Positions 1 through 8,340 of a DNA stretch of 11,369 bases are shown in pieces (the stretch's first letter is position 1; every line of letters starts with the position of its first letter). Origin of the DNA: Gemmatimonadota bacterium (GTDB lineage Bacteria; Gemmatimonadota; Gemmatimonadetes; Gemmatimonadales; Gemmatimonadaceae); assembly GCA_028287225.1 (NCBI GenBank), contig JAQBPZ010000353.1, positions 1 through 11,369 of the forward strand, read 5' to 3'. Below the pieces are notes generated by a model. It saw nothing but the letters and a program-made list of their open reading frames with translations. It ran no database searches and was not told the origin of the DNA. The position numbers were made by a program, and so were the translations under genes.

Positions 1-2
1 GC

Positions 3-1247
3 GCCAAGGGCGCCCCGGCGCCGGCGGCGGAGCCCGCGACGGGCGTGCCCGCCGAGCGGCTGCGTGCGCTGAACGAGGCGACGCTCGCGTTCCCGCAGGG
101 GTTCACGCCGCACCGCACGCTCGGGAAGGTGCTCGAGCGCCGGCGCGAGGAGATCGCGAAGGGCAACATCCAGTGGGGCCTGGGCGAGGCGCTCGCCTTC
201 GGCTCCCTGCTCCAGGACGGCATCAACATCCGCATGAGCGGGCAGGATGCGGAACGCGGGACCTTCGGCCACCGCAACGCGGTGCTGCACGATGTGGAGA
301 CCGGCGCGACGTACACGCCGCTCGCCAACATCCCGGAGGCGACCGGACGGCTGGAAATCTACAACAGCGCGCTCTCCGAGACGGCGGTGATGGGCTTCGA
401 GTACGGCTTCAGCACCGGCTCGCTCAAGGACCTGGTGCTGTGGGAGGCGCAGTACGGCGACTTCGTCAACGTCGCGCAGCCGATCATCGACCAGTTCATC
501 TCGGCCGACCGCGCGAAGTGGGGACAGCGCAGTGGTCTCGTGCTGCTGCTGCCCCACGGGTACGAGGGGGGCGGGCCGGAGCACTCGAGCGCGCGCCTGG
601 AGCGGTTCCTCCAGCTCTGCGCCGAGGACAACATGATCGTGGCCTACCCGAGCACGCCGGCGCAGTACTTCCACATCCTGCGCCGGCAGGCGCTGCGGCA
701 GGACAAGCGCCCGATGGTGCTGATGCAGCCGAAGAGCCTCCTGCGCCTGCCCGCGGCGGCGGTGACCATCGAGGCACTCGCCACGGGGAGCTTCGTTCCG
801 GTGATCGACGACGCGAAGATCGGCGACCGGACCTCCGAGGTGCGGCGCCTCGTGCTGTGTACGGCGAAGATGTACTACGACCTCGTGGCGGCTCGCGGCG
901 ACGCGCCCGACAAGCCACTCGAGAGTGCGGAGGTCGCGCTCGTGCGCGTGGACGAGCTCTATCCCTGGCCCGGCGATGCGCTGGCCGCGGTGGTGGACCG
1001 GTATCCGAACCTGGAGGAGGTCGTGTGGGCCCAGGAGGAGCCGAAGAACATGGGCGCCTGGAGCTACGCGGCACCGCAGCTTCGCGTGGCCACCGGCAAC
1101 ATGCTCACCATCCGCTACATCGGCCGGCCGGAGCGGGCGAGCCCCGCGGAGGGGTACGAGAAGGCGCACAAGCTGGAGCAGAAGCGCATCGCGATGGAGA
1201 CGATGACGCCGAAGCCCCCAGCCCGGGGCAAGCCGGCGAAGGTGTGA
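3..1247 (+). CDS. sucA: 2-oxoglutarate dehydrogenase E1 component, C-terminal part (5' truncated by window)
   Basis: Thiamine-diphosphate-dependent E1 subunit of the cytosolic 2-oxoglutarate dehydrogenase complex of the TCA cycle; it decarboxylates 2-oxoglutarate and passes the succinyl group to the lipoyl E2 subunit. The frame is open from base 3 with no start, so 414 residues of a protein usually near 900-950 residues are present. Visible are the transketolase-like pyrimidine-binding domain and the E1 C-terminal domain. Hallmarks are IRMSGQDAERGTFGHR (about 225-270), PHGYEGGGPEHSSARLERF (about 553-609, the SucA signature loop), RPMVLMQPKSLLR (about 709-747) and WAQEEPKNMGAW (about 1027-1062). 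The Ala/Pro-rich stretch at the window edge looks like an interdomain linker, so the GTG at 45 is not a real start. TGA is at 1245-1247. No sucB follows; the next gene is unrelated. Identification is very secure. Confidence 0.97.
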   Translation, partial: AKGAPAPAAEPATGVPAERLRALNEATLAFPQGFTPHRTLGKVLERRREEIAKGNIQWGLGEALAFGSLLQDGINIRMSGQDAERGTFGHRNAVLHDVETGATYTPLANIPEATGRLEIYNSALSETAVMGFEYGFSTGSLKDLVLWEAQYGDFVNVAQPIIDQFISADRAKWGQRSGLVLLLPHGYEGGGPEHSSARLERFLQLCAEDNMIVAYPSTPAQYFHILRRQALRQDKRPMVLMQPKSLLRLPAAAVTIEALATGSFVPVIDDAKIGDRTSEVRRLVLCTAKMYYDLVAARGDAPDKPLESAEVALVRVDELYPWPGDALAAVVDRYPNLEEVVWAQEEPKNMGAWSYAAPQLRVATGNMLTIRYIGRPERASPAEGYEKAHKLEQKRIAMETMTPKPPARGKPAKV

Positions 1248-1253
1248 GGGAGG

Positions 1254-1282
1254 CGCGCGCGGACAATGGCTGTCCGCGCGCG
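1254..1282 (+). terminator. GC-rich hairpin just after sucA, probable terminator
   Basis: A perfect 12-bp inverted repeat (1254-1265 with 1271-1282, 5-nt loop) begins 7 nt after the sucA stop. The position fits a transcription terminator. No T-tract follows, so it is not a classical intrinsic terminator; it could act with Rho or protect the mRNA 3' end. The structure is certain from the sequence, the role is inferred. Confidence 0.5.
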
Positions 1283-1362
1283 GTGGCGAGGGCGGCGGGA
1301 ACGGCGGACGAGGCAGGAGGATTCTGGCGGTCGGGTCGCGCGCGCGCGGGTCCTGAGACCGT

Positions 1363-1394
1363 GGGGGCCCCCCCCCGACAACAAATTCGCGAAT
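1363..1394. promoter_or_regulatory. Homopolymer tract and ATTCGCGAAT palindrome upstream of the deacetylase gene
   Basis: The 213-bp gap between sucA and the next gene must contain the promoter of the following operon. It holds five G then nine C (1363-1376) and a perfect 10-bp palindrome, ATTCGCGAAT (1385-1394), 66 bp before the ATG at 1461. I see no convincing -35/-10 pair. The palindrome could be an operator and the C tract could change length by slippage, but either may be chance in GC-rich DNA. Confidence 0.25.
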
Positions 1395-1460
1395 CGCGCA
1401 CACGGACCATCACCGTTCCGCCGCCCGCCACATCCCTCCGTTCCCCATCACGCACGCCAC

Positions 1461-4088
1461 ATGATCCTGCTCTGCCGCCTCGCCCTCGCCACCCTGCTTC
1501 TCGCGCCGCGCCTCCTCGCCGCACAGGAGCGCGGCGCGACCGCGCTGGGCGAGGCGGTCGCGGGGCTCGACGTGACGGCGCGCGTGCTCCTCGTCGGCGC
1601 CCACCCCGACGACGAGGACACGCAGCTCCTCACCTGGCTCGCGCGTGGGCGGCAGGTAGAGACCGGCTATCTCTCCCTCACGCGTGGTGACGGCGGCCAG
1701 AACCTGATCGGCAACGAGCTCGGTCCGCTGCTGGGCATGATCCGCACGGAGGAGCTGCTCGCCGCGCGACGCCTGGACGGGGGACGGCAGTTCTTCACGC
1801 GCGCCTACGACTTCGGGTTCAGCAAGAGCGCCGAGGAGACGTACACGCACTGGCCCCGGGACTCGGTGCTGCGCGACATGGTGACGGTGGTGCGCGCCTT
1901 CCGGCCGCAGGTCATCGTCGCCGTGTTCAGCGGCACGCCGCGCGACGGCCACGGGCACCATCAGGTCTCGGGCATCCTGGCGCGCGAGGTGTTCGACGCC
2001 GCCGCCGACACCGTGCGCTTTCCCCGCAGCACGACGCTCGGCCTCGGCCCGTGGTCGCCCGCGAAGTTCTACCGCGCCGCGCGCTTCGCGCCGCAGGAGG
2101 CGACGGTCGCCTTCAACGTGGGCGAGCTGAGCGCGCTGCGCGGCCAGAGCTACGCGGAGATCGCGTCGGAGAGCCGGTCGCAGCACCTCTCGCAGGGATT
2201 CGGCTCGCTGCAGCGCCGCGGCACCTCGATGGATTACCTGAAGCTCGAGGCATCGCGCGTCGGCACGCCCGCAGCGCGGGAGCGCTCGCCGCTCGACTCG
2301 CTGGCCACGGGGTGGAACCGCTTCGGTGCGGCAACGCTGCCGGCGGCCTCGCGTGGCGCGCTGGACTCGCTGGATGCCGCGATCGCCGCGGTGCGCCGCG
2401 TGGAGGACCTGACGGCGCCATGGACGATGGTGACGCCGCTCGCCCGCGTGGCGGGGTTGCTGGACCGCGCGCGTGCCGGGCTGCCCTGCCCGCACACCGG
2501 GTATGCCGCGGGATGTTTCGGCGTGAACGGCGATCTCGCCCTCTCGCTGGAGACGGCGCAGCGTCGCGCGCAGGCCGCACTGCTCTCCGCGGCTGGGGTG
2601 CTCGTGGAAGCCACCGCGCCGCGCGAGCTGCTGGCGGTGCACGACACGATGCCGGTGACGGTGACCGTGTACAACCAGGGCCGCGGCGACGTGCGGCTCG
2701 AGGGCGCGTCGGTATGGATGATGGACGCCATCGGACCCGGCGTGAGCGGCGAGGCGACGACCGTGCCGCCCGACAGCGCCGCGCGCCTGACCCTCCCGCT
2801 GCAGACGAACCGCGCGAGCGTGTCCTGGTGGATGGAGCGCGGCCTCCAGAGCGGGGCCGACCTGTTCAACATGCCGCCGTTCGGCTGGCCACAGACGGCG
2901 AACATCGCGATCGGCGAGGACCGCGTGAGCGAGACGCACACCCGCGTCGCGCTGCGGATCGCGGGGGAATCGTTCATCGCCGACGCCGGCCCCGTGGTCT
3001 ACCGCTATGCCGACCCGGCCCGCGGCGAGCGCCGTCGACCGGTCGCGTCCGTGCTCCCGGTGAGCCTCCTGTTCGAGGACGAAGTGGAGTATGCGCGCAC
3101 CGGCGTGACGATCAACCGGGACTTCACGCTCAGCGTGCGGTCCTCGTCGTCCGCGCCGCGCGGCGTCACGGTGGAGCTCTCGCTGCCGGCGGGGCTCACC
3201 ACCGACTCGCTGGTGCGTCGCGTCGCGCTGCCCCCGTTCGGCGGCGCCACGCTCGTGTATCACGTGCGCGGCCGGCTGCCGGCGGGCCGGCACTTCGTGA
3301 ACGCGGTGGCCACCAGCAACGGCGAGCGGTCGGTGGCCGGCTGGCTGCCGATCACCTATGAGCACATCCGCCCGCTGCGCTACTATCGCATTGCGCGGGT
3401 GCAGATCGAGGCAGTGGATGCGGCGCTGCCGCGCGATCCGACCATCGCCTACATCCGCGGCGTGGGTGACAACGTGGCGCCCATGCTGCACCAGCTCGGC
3501 ATCGGCGTGACGCTGCTGACGCCCGAGCTGCTCGCGACGGCCGATCTCTCGCGCTACGGCGCGGTGGTGGTGGGACCGCGAGCGTTCGCCGCGAGCCCGC
3601 TCCTCACGGCGCTCGCGCCGCGGCTCCAGGACTACGCGCGGCGCGGCGGAACGGTGGTGGTGCAGTACGGGCAGGCGGAGATCCAGGCGCCGGGCGTCCT
3701 GCCGTATCCCGTGACGCTCGCCCGCACCGCCGAGCGCGTGACCGACGAGAATGCGCCGGTCACCGTGCTCGATCCGCGCTCGCCGCTGCTCGCGTCGCCC
3801 AACCGCATCACCCCCGCCGACTTCGCCGACTGGGTCCAGGAGCGCGCGACGTACATGCCGACGAGCGCCGACCCGCGCTACCAGCGTCTCCTGGAGATGC
3901 ACGACCCCGGCGAGCCGGCCAACGCGAACGCGGTGCTCGTCGCCCCGCTCGGGAAGGGTGCCTTCGTGTACACCACCCTGGCGCTGTTCCGGCAGCTTCC
4001 CGCGGGAAAGCCGGGTCCCGCGCGCATCTTTCTCAACCTGCTCGCGGCCAACGGCAAGTCCGGCGCGCCGGTGCAGCCCGTCCCGTAG
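1461..4088 (+). CDS. Exported multidomain PIG-L/LmbE-family deacetylase
   Basis: Zinc-dependent N-acetylglucosaminyl-deacetylase fold (PIG-L/LmbE, as in MshB); the natural substrate is not known. 875 residues, far longer than the usual 230-300 of single-domain members. Residues 1-21 form a signal peptide (RLALATLLLAPRLLAA, likely cut after A21), so it acts outside the cytoplasm. The catalytic domain spans about 40-270: AHPDDE (H48, D50, D51, E52) supplies two metal ligands and the catalytic Asp, the conserved RGDGGQNLIG loop is at 75-84, and GHGHHQ (163-168) supplies the remaining His ligand. Residues about 385-640 are beta-rich, with a NEW3-like stretch near 550-620. Residues 660-865 resemble a class I glutamine-amidotransferase/ThuA-like fold but contain no cysteine, so a binding role is likelier than catalysis. 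The ATG at 1461 is chosen because the signal peptide begins there; longer in-frame starts add a basic, non-conserved leader. No Shine-Dalgarno sequence precedes it. It lies 27 nt before the importer genes. Confidence 0.93.
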   Translation: MILLCRLALATLLLAPRLLAAQERGATALGEAVAGLDVTARVLLVGAHPDDEDTQLLTWLARGRQVETGYLSLTRGDGGQNLIGNELGPLLGMIRTEELLAARRLDGGRQFFTRAYDFGFSKSAEETYTHWPRDSVLRDMVTVVRAFRPQVIVAVFSGTPRDGHGHHQVSGILAREVFDAAADTVRFPRSTTLGLGPWSPAKFYRAARFAPQEATVAFNVGELSALRGQSYAEIASESRSQHLSQGFGSLQRRGTSMDYLKLEASRVGTPAARERSPLDSLATGWNRFGAATLPAASRGALDSLDAAIAAVRRVEDLTAPWTMVTPLARVAGLLDRARAGLPCPHTGYAAGCFGVNGDLALSLETAQRRAQAALLSAAGVLVEATAPRELLAVHDTMPVTVTVYNQGRGDVRLEGASVWMMDAIGPGVSGEATTVPPDSAARLTLPLQTNRASVSWWMERGLQSGADLFNMPPFGWPQTANIAIGEDRVSETHTRVALRIAGESFIADAGPVVYRYADPARGERRRPVASVLPVSLLFEDEVEYARTGVTINRDFTLSVRSSSSAPRGVTVELSLPAGLTTDSLVRRVALPPFGGATLVYHVRGRLPAGRHFVNAVATSNGERSVAGWLPITYEHIRPLRYYRIARVQIEAVDAALPRDPTIAYIRGVGDNVAPMLHQLGIGVTLLTPELLATADLSRYGAVVVGPRAFAASPLLTALAPRLQDYARRGGTVVVQYGQAEIQAPGVLPYPVTLARTAERVTDENAPVTVLDPRSPLLASPNRITPADFADWVQERATYMPTSADPRYQRLLEMHDPGEPANANAVLVAPLGKGAFVYTTLALFRQLPAGKPGPARIFLNLLAANGKSGAPVQPVP

Positions 4089-4115
4089 CTCCGGCTCCAC
4101 ATCGAACCCCGCATC

Positions 4116-5156
4116 ATGGAACGTCGACGTCCGCTGCTGGCCCTGCTGTTCGCCGCCCTGCTCACCGCCTGCTCGGGCGGCGACGGGCGCACCGTGCTCA
4201 CGGTGTACTCGCCGCACGGCAAGGAGCTGCTCGAGTACTACGAGCAGGCCTTCGAGGCGGTCCACCCCACGGTGGACGTGCAGTGGATCGACATGGGATC
4301 GCAGGAGGTGCTGGACCGGCTGCGCGCGGAACAGGCCAACCCGCAGGCGGACCTCTGGTTCGGCGCACCCGCCGAGATCTTCAGCCGCGCCGCGAGCGAG
4401 GGGCTGCTCGATCCCTACACGCCGACGTGGGCCACCAAGGTCCCCGCCGACGCGCACGACGCGCAGGGACGCTGGTACGGCACCTACATGACCCCCGAGG
4501 TCATCGCGTACAACACGCACGCGGTGAGCCAGGCCGACGCGCCGAAGGACTGGGACGCGGTGCTCGATCCGAAGTGGAAGGGGAAGGTGCTGATCCGCGA
4601 CCCCATCGCGAGCGGTTCCATGCGCGCGATCTTCGGGGCGATCCTCGCGCGCAGCATCGCGCAGACGGGGAGCACCCAGGCCGGCTGGGAATGGCTCCGC
4701 CGTCTCGACGGCAACACGAAGGAGTACGTGCTCAACCCCGCGATGCTCTATCAGAAGCTGGGCCGCGAGGAGGGCACGATCACCCTGTACAACATGCCGG
4801 ACATCGCGACGCTCGAGCAGCGGACGAAGACCCCGGTGGCCTACGTGATCCCGGCGAGCGGCACCCCGCTCCTGGTCGACGCCATCGGCATCGTGCACGG
4901 CGCGCGCAACCCGGCGGCGGCACGGCAGTTCTACGAGTTCGTCACCACCCCCGCCGCGATGAACCAGGCGGCCACGAAGTTCCTCCGGATCCCCGCACGC
5001 TCCGACCTCGTGGAGGACTCGCTCCCCGTGCTCGTGCGGCGCGCGCGCGCCGAGGTGAGGCCGATGCCCGGCGACCAGAAGCTGATCGCCGACTCCCTCG
5101 ACGGCTGGATGAAGTTCTGGGACGCCAACGTGCGCAACAGCCGCCGAGGCAAGTGA
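4116..5156 (+). CDS. ABC importer substrate-binding lipoprotein (ferric/thiamine/phosphonate/polyamine-type family)
   Basis: Captures the solute on the outer face of the membrane and delivers it to the permease encoded two genes downstream. 346 residues. The N-terminus is a lipoprotein signal: MERRR, hydrophobic core, then the lipobox LTAC with C19 as the lipidated residue. The mature protein is a type II periplasmic-binding fold: TVLTVYSPHGKELLEYY (26-42, first strand and helix), ADLWFGAPAEIF (78-89), YMTPEVIAYN (124-133, hinge), DWDAVLDPKWKGKV (145-158), and PLLVDAIGIVHGARNP in the second lobe. This is the FbpA/AfuA/thiamine/aminoethylphosphonate binder group. The paired tyrosines typical of classical ferric-binding proteins are not evident, so iron should not be assumed. 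Its TGA overlaps the ATPase GTG. No clear Shine-Dalgarno precedes the ATG. Family secure, substrate open. Confidence 0.93.
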   Translation: MERRRPLLALLFAALLTACSGGDGRTVLTVYSPHGKELLEYYEQAFEAVHPTVDVQWIDMGSQEVLDRLRAEQANPQADLWFGAPAEIFSRAASEGLLDPYTPTWATKVPADAHDAQGRWYGTYMTPEVIAYNTHAVSQADAPKDWDAVLDPKWKGKVLIRDPIASGSMRAIFGAILARSIAQTGSTQAGWEWLRRLDGNTKEYVLNPAMLYQKLGREEGTITLYNMPDIATLEQRTKTPVAYVIPASGTPLLVDAIGIVHGARNPAAARQFYEFVTTPAAMNQAATKFLRIPARSDLVEDSLPVLVRRARAEVRPMPGDQKLIADSLDGWMKFWDANVRNSRRGK

Positions 5157-6259
5157 GCGCCCCGCGCCCCGCCGCTGCGCCCGCGGCCGACGTCCCGGGC
5201 GCGCTCACGCTCGAGGGCGTCAGCAAGCGCTACGCGGGCAACGCGGACCCCTCGGTGGACGATCTCTCGCTGTCCATCGCGCCCGGCGAGCTCGTCGCCC
5301 TCGTCGGCGCCTCGGGCTCCGGCAAGACGACCACGCTGCGCATCGCGGCGGGTTACGAGGCGCCGGACCGCGGACGCGTGCTGACCGCCGACGAGCGCGG
5401 GAGCCGCGACATCACGCATGAGCCGCCGCAGCGCCGCGGATTCGGCATGGTGTTCCAGCACTACGCCCTCTTCCCGCACATGCGGGTGGAGGAGAACGTG
5501 GCGTTCGGTCTCGAGGCGCGTGGGGTGGGCAAGGCCGAGCGCCTCGCGCGCGCGCGGGAGAGCCTGGCCGGGGTGGGGCTGGGCGACAAGGCCGCGCGCC
5601 CGGTGCAGGCACTCTCCGGGGGGGAGCAGCAGCGGGTCGCCCTGGCACGGGCGCTGGTGATCGCGCCGCGCGTGCTCCTGCTGGACGAGCCGCTCTCCAA
5701 CCTGGACCCCACGCTGCGGCAGACGATGCGCGACGAGCTGCGCCTCACGCTTCGCCGCTCCGGGGTCACCGCGCTCTTCGTGACGCACGACCAGGAGGAC
5801 GCGTTCGCCGTCGCCGACCGCGTGGCGATGCTCTCCCGTGGCCGCCTGCTCCAGGTGGGCAGCCCGGAGGCGCTGTACCACACGCCGGCGACGCGCGAGG
5901 TGGCGGAGTTCGTGGGCCGCGCGGTGATGCTGCCCGCCGAGCAGCGCGGCGACCGCGTGGCCATCACGGTGGAGGGGGTGACGCTGGAGGCGCCCGCACG
6001 GCAGCCGGACGGCGTGGCGCGAGGACCGGTGTCGGCGGTGCTGCGCCCGGAGTCGCTCGTGCTCGCGCTCAACCTCAGCGCGCCCGCATGGCGAGGCGAA
6101 GTGCTCGGCCGCCGGTTCGCGGGGGGCCACACCGTCTACCGCGTGCGACTCGCGAATGGCGCCGAGGTGGAGGTGACCGGCGACGGGTACGGCGCGGCCG
6201 AGGGCGCCCGCACCGGCGTGCAGCTGTCGGGCGTGCCCGTGGCGGTGGTGCCCGCGTGA
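5153..6259 (+). CDS. ABC importer ATP-binding protein with C-terminal TOBE-like domain
   Basis: Cytoplasmic ATPase that powers the importer; 368 residues, normal for the FbpC/PotA/MalK-like class. All nucleotide-binding motifs are intact: Walker A GASGSGKT (52-59), Q-loop Q102 in MVFQHYALFPHM, signature LSGGEQQ (154-160), Walker B VLLLDEP (174-180), D-loop SNLD (182-185) and switch H212 in FVTHDQEDA. Residues about 240-368 (RGPVSAVLRPESL then RVRLANGAEVEVTG) form the regulatory TOBE-type domain. Start: GTG at 5153 overlaps the upstream TGA by 4 nt (GTGA), with GAGG at 5146-5149; the frame is open further upstream, but that part is the shadow of the binding-protein gene. The overlap implies translational coupling. 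The TOBE domain suggests control by substrate or a regulator, which is inferred. Confidence 0.95.
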   Translation: MSAPRPAAAPAADVPGALTLEGVSKRYAGNADPSVDDLSLSIAPGELVALVGASGSGKTTTLRIAAGYEAPDRGRVLTADERGSRDITHEPPQRRGFGMVFQHYALFPHMRVEENVAFGLEARGVGKAERLARARESLAGVGLGDKAARPVQALSGGEQQRVALARALVIAPRVLLLDEPLSNLDPTLRQTMRDELRLTLRRSGVTALFVTHDQEDAFAVADRVAMLSRGRLLQVGSPEALYHTPATREVAEFVGRAVMLPAEQRGDRVAITVEGVTLEAPARQPDGVARGPVSAVLRPESLVLALNLSAPAWRGEVLGRRFAGGHTVYRVRLANGAEVEVTGDGYGAAEGARTGVQLSGVPVAVVPA

Positions 6260-8019
6260 TGCGCGACGAGCAGGACGGCGCACGCGAGGAGCGCGACCTC
6301 CGGCTGCTGACCGCGTCGTCGGCGCTGATCCCGCCCCCCTCGCGCGGTATCCGGCGCGCGCCGAACACGGGGCTGGCGGTCGTCTCGCTCGGGCTGCTCG
6401 CGCTGCTCCTGTGGAGCGTGGTCTACCCGAATGCGTCGATCGTCATCGGCTCCTTCGCCGGGGGCCTGGGCGCGTGGCGCGAGTTCGCGGCGAGTCCCGC
6501 CGACCTCGATGCGCTGCGCGGCACGGTGATCGTCGCAATCGGCTCCGTGGTGGCGGCGCTGCTCCTCGGCGTGCCGCTGGCCTTCCTGCTGACGCGCACC
6601 GAGTTTCGCGGGCGGCGGCTGCTCGGGGGCGTGGCGACGCTGCCGGCCGCGCTGCCGCCGCTCGTCGGCGTGCTCGCCTTCCTGTTCCTGTATGGGGAGA
6701 GCGGAGTCGTCACGCGCATCGTGCAGCGGATGCTCGGGCTGCACGAGCCCCCATGGTCGCTCCAGGGGCTCACCGCGGTGATCTTCGTGCACGCGTACAC
6801 GATGTACGTGTACGTCTTCCTCTTCGTGAGCGCGGGGCTGGAGCGCTACGACACGACGCTCGACGAAGCCGCGCTGGGGCTCGGCGCATCGCGTGGGCTG
6901 CTGCTGCGCCGCGTCACGCTGCCGCTCCTCATGCCGGCCATCGCGGGTGCGATGCTGCTGGTCTTCATGAGCGCGCTCGGCTCGTTCTCCGCACCGTACG
7001 TGTTCGGTGGCGGCGCGCGGGTGCTGGCGACGCAGATCCTGGTGTCCAAGCTGAATGGCTCCATCGGCCTGGCGTACGTGGAGACGACGGTGCTCGCGGT
7101 GACGGCGGTCGTGGCGCTGCTGCTCCTGCGCCGGATGGAGGGGCGGCGTCCCACCGCGATGGCGGGGAAGGGGCGCGCGACGCGGGCCGGCGCGCGGTCG
7201 GGCGCGGCGCGCACGCTGCTGCCCATGCTCGCCGCGGCGCTGGTGATCCTTCTCGTGCTGCCGCACCTGATGGTGGTGCTCGTCTCGTTCGCGCGCGACG
7301 GCGCATGGACCACGCAGCTGCTGCCCCCCGAATACACGCTCGACAACTACCGCAAGCTCGCCACCGAGCGCGCGCTCTGGCGGCCGATCACGAACAGCAT
7401 CGGGATGTCGGCCATCGCGACGGTGGCGAACGCCATCGTGTGCTTCGCCATCGCGTACGTGGTGGTGCTCTCCAAGGCGCCCGGGCGGCGGCTCGTGGCG
7501 CTCGTGGCGGCGCTCCCCTGGGCCATCCCCGCCACGGCCATCGCGCTGGGCCTCGCCGCGACGTTCGACCGGACGGCGCCGCTCCAGCTGCGGGTGCTCC
7601 TGGTGGGCACCTTCTGGATCCTGCCGCTGGCGTACTTCATCCGCAACATCCCCCTGGTCACGAGCGCCATCGAGGGGTCGCTGCGGCAGATGGATCCCAC
7701 GCTGGAAGACGCCGCGCGCGGTCTGGGCGCATCCCGGTGGCTCGCGCTGCGCCGCGTGATCCTGCCCGCGGCGCGGCCGGGACTCGTGGCGGGCACGATG
7801 CTGGCCGCCGTCGCGGCGGTCGGCGAGTTCGTGGCCAGCGTGGTGCTCTACACGCACGCCAACCGGCCCATCTCCGTGGAGATCCTGGCCCAGGTGCGCT
7901 CCCTCTCGTTCGGCACCGCGGCGGCCTACAGCGTGTTGCTCATCCTGCTGGTGCTGGCCATCACCGTTGGGGCGCGCTGGGCCGGCGATTCCCGCCCGGC
8001 ACGAGTGCCGGCGGGATGA
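6259..8019 (+). CDS. ABC importer permease, fused double-domain (FbpB-like)
   Basis: Inner-membrane channel of the importer, 586 residues, carrying two binding-protein-dependent transport domains in one chain so that it forms the pore alone. Hydrophobic segments fall near 38-56, 88-112, 125-146, 172-192, 224-245 and 276-290 in the first half, and near 320-343, 381-403, 412-433, 446-461, 508-530 and 556-571 in the second, about twelve in all. Each half has an EAA loop that docks to the ATPase: EAALGLGASRGLLLRRVTLP (203-222) and EDAARGLGASRWLALRRVIL (483-502). The hydrophilic joint (about 292-318) is Arg/Gly/Ala-rich. ATG at 6259 shares its A with the ATPase TGA (TGATG), so the two are translationally coupled. 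Gene order binding protein-ATPase-permease differs from the commoner fbpA-fbpB-fbpC order. The substrate is not predictable from this protein. Confidence 0.95.
   Translation: MRDEQDGAREERDLRLLTASSALIPPPSRGIRRAPNTGLAVVSLGLLALLLWSVVYPNASIVIGSFAGGLGAWREFAASPADLDALRGTVIVAIGSVVAALLLGVPLAFLLTRTEFRGRRLLGGVATLPAALPPLVGVLAFLFLYGESGVVTRIVQRMLGLHEPPWSLQGLTAVIFVHAYTMYVYVFLFVSAGLERYDTTLDEAALGLGASRGLLLRRVTLPLLMPAIAGAMLLVFMSALGSFSAPYVFGGGARVLATQILVSKLNGSIGLAYVETTVLAVTAVVALLLLRRMEGRRPTAMAGKGRATRAGARSGAARTLLPMLAAALVILLVLPHLMVVLVSFARDGAWTTQLLPPEYTLDNYRKLATERALWRPITNSIGMSAIATVANAIVCFAIAYVVVLSKAPGRRLVALVAALPWAIPATAIALGLAATFDRTAPLQLRVLLVGTFWILPLAYFIRNIPLVTSAIEGSLRQMDPTLEDAARGLGASRWLALRRVILPAARPGLVAGTMLAAVAAVGEFVASVVLYTHANRPISVEILAQVRSLSFGTAAAYSVLLILLVLAITVGARWAGDSRPARVPAG
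7991..8015 (+). terminator. Hairpin at the 3' end of the permease gene
   Basis: CCGGCA CGAG TGCCGG forms the core of a 10-bp stem with one bulged C, spanning 7991-8015 and ending just before the stop codon at 8017-8019. It may end or attenuate transcription of the importer operon. There is no T-tract, and it lies inside the coding sequence, so the role is uncertain. Confidence 0.3.
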
Positions 8020-8057
8020 TGGTGCTGCTCCGTTCGCGCAGCGAGCGGGGAGTTTTG

Positions 8058-8135
8058 GTCACTCAGTCTGGTCCCTCCGTCTGGTCCCTCCGTCTGGTCC
8101 CTCCGTCTGGTCACGCCGTCTGGTCCCTCAGTCGA
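8058..8135. repeat. Six tandem 13-bp repeats (consensus GTCCCTCCGTCTG)
   Basis: Units at 8058, 8071, 8084, 8097, 8110 and 8123. Units 2-4 are identical (GTCCCTCCGTCTG); unit 1 is GTCACTCAGTCTG, unit 5 GTCACGCCGTCTG, unit 6 GTCCCTCAGTCGA. The array is the left arm of the palindromic element and the reverse complement of the array at 8341-8379. Thirteen is not a multiple of three and there is no spacer, so it is neither coding repeats nor CRISPR. Confidence 0.93.
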
Positions 8136-8340
8136 AGGGGGGGTAAACGATTGAACGGAAGGGGGGCGGAGCAGAACGGATGACAGCCTCGGGCTGACCC
8201 TTCAGGGATGGTACAGCGCCACGTCCCCAAAAACGCCCATGCGTTCTGGATGCTGCAGGGCCTGGATCAGTGCGACATGGCCAACCGAGGGAGGTATCCG
8301 TCCTGCTCCGTCCCCTCCATTCCATCGTCTGTCCCCTTTC

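Noticed and set aside
1266..1460. Upstream start at 1266 for the deacetylase
   Set aside because: It would begin in the loop of the sucA terminator hairpin and add 65 Arg/Pro-rich residues ahead of a clear signal peptide.
1410..4898. Very long open frame on the minus strand opposite the deacetylase and binding-protein genes
   Set aside because: Its translation is Arg/His/Ala/Gly-rich without recognisable domains, and it lies antisense to two confidently assigned genes. It is the usual result of GC-biased third positions.
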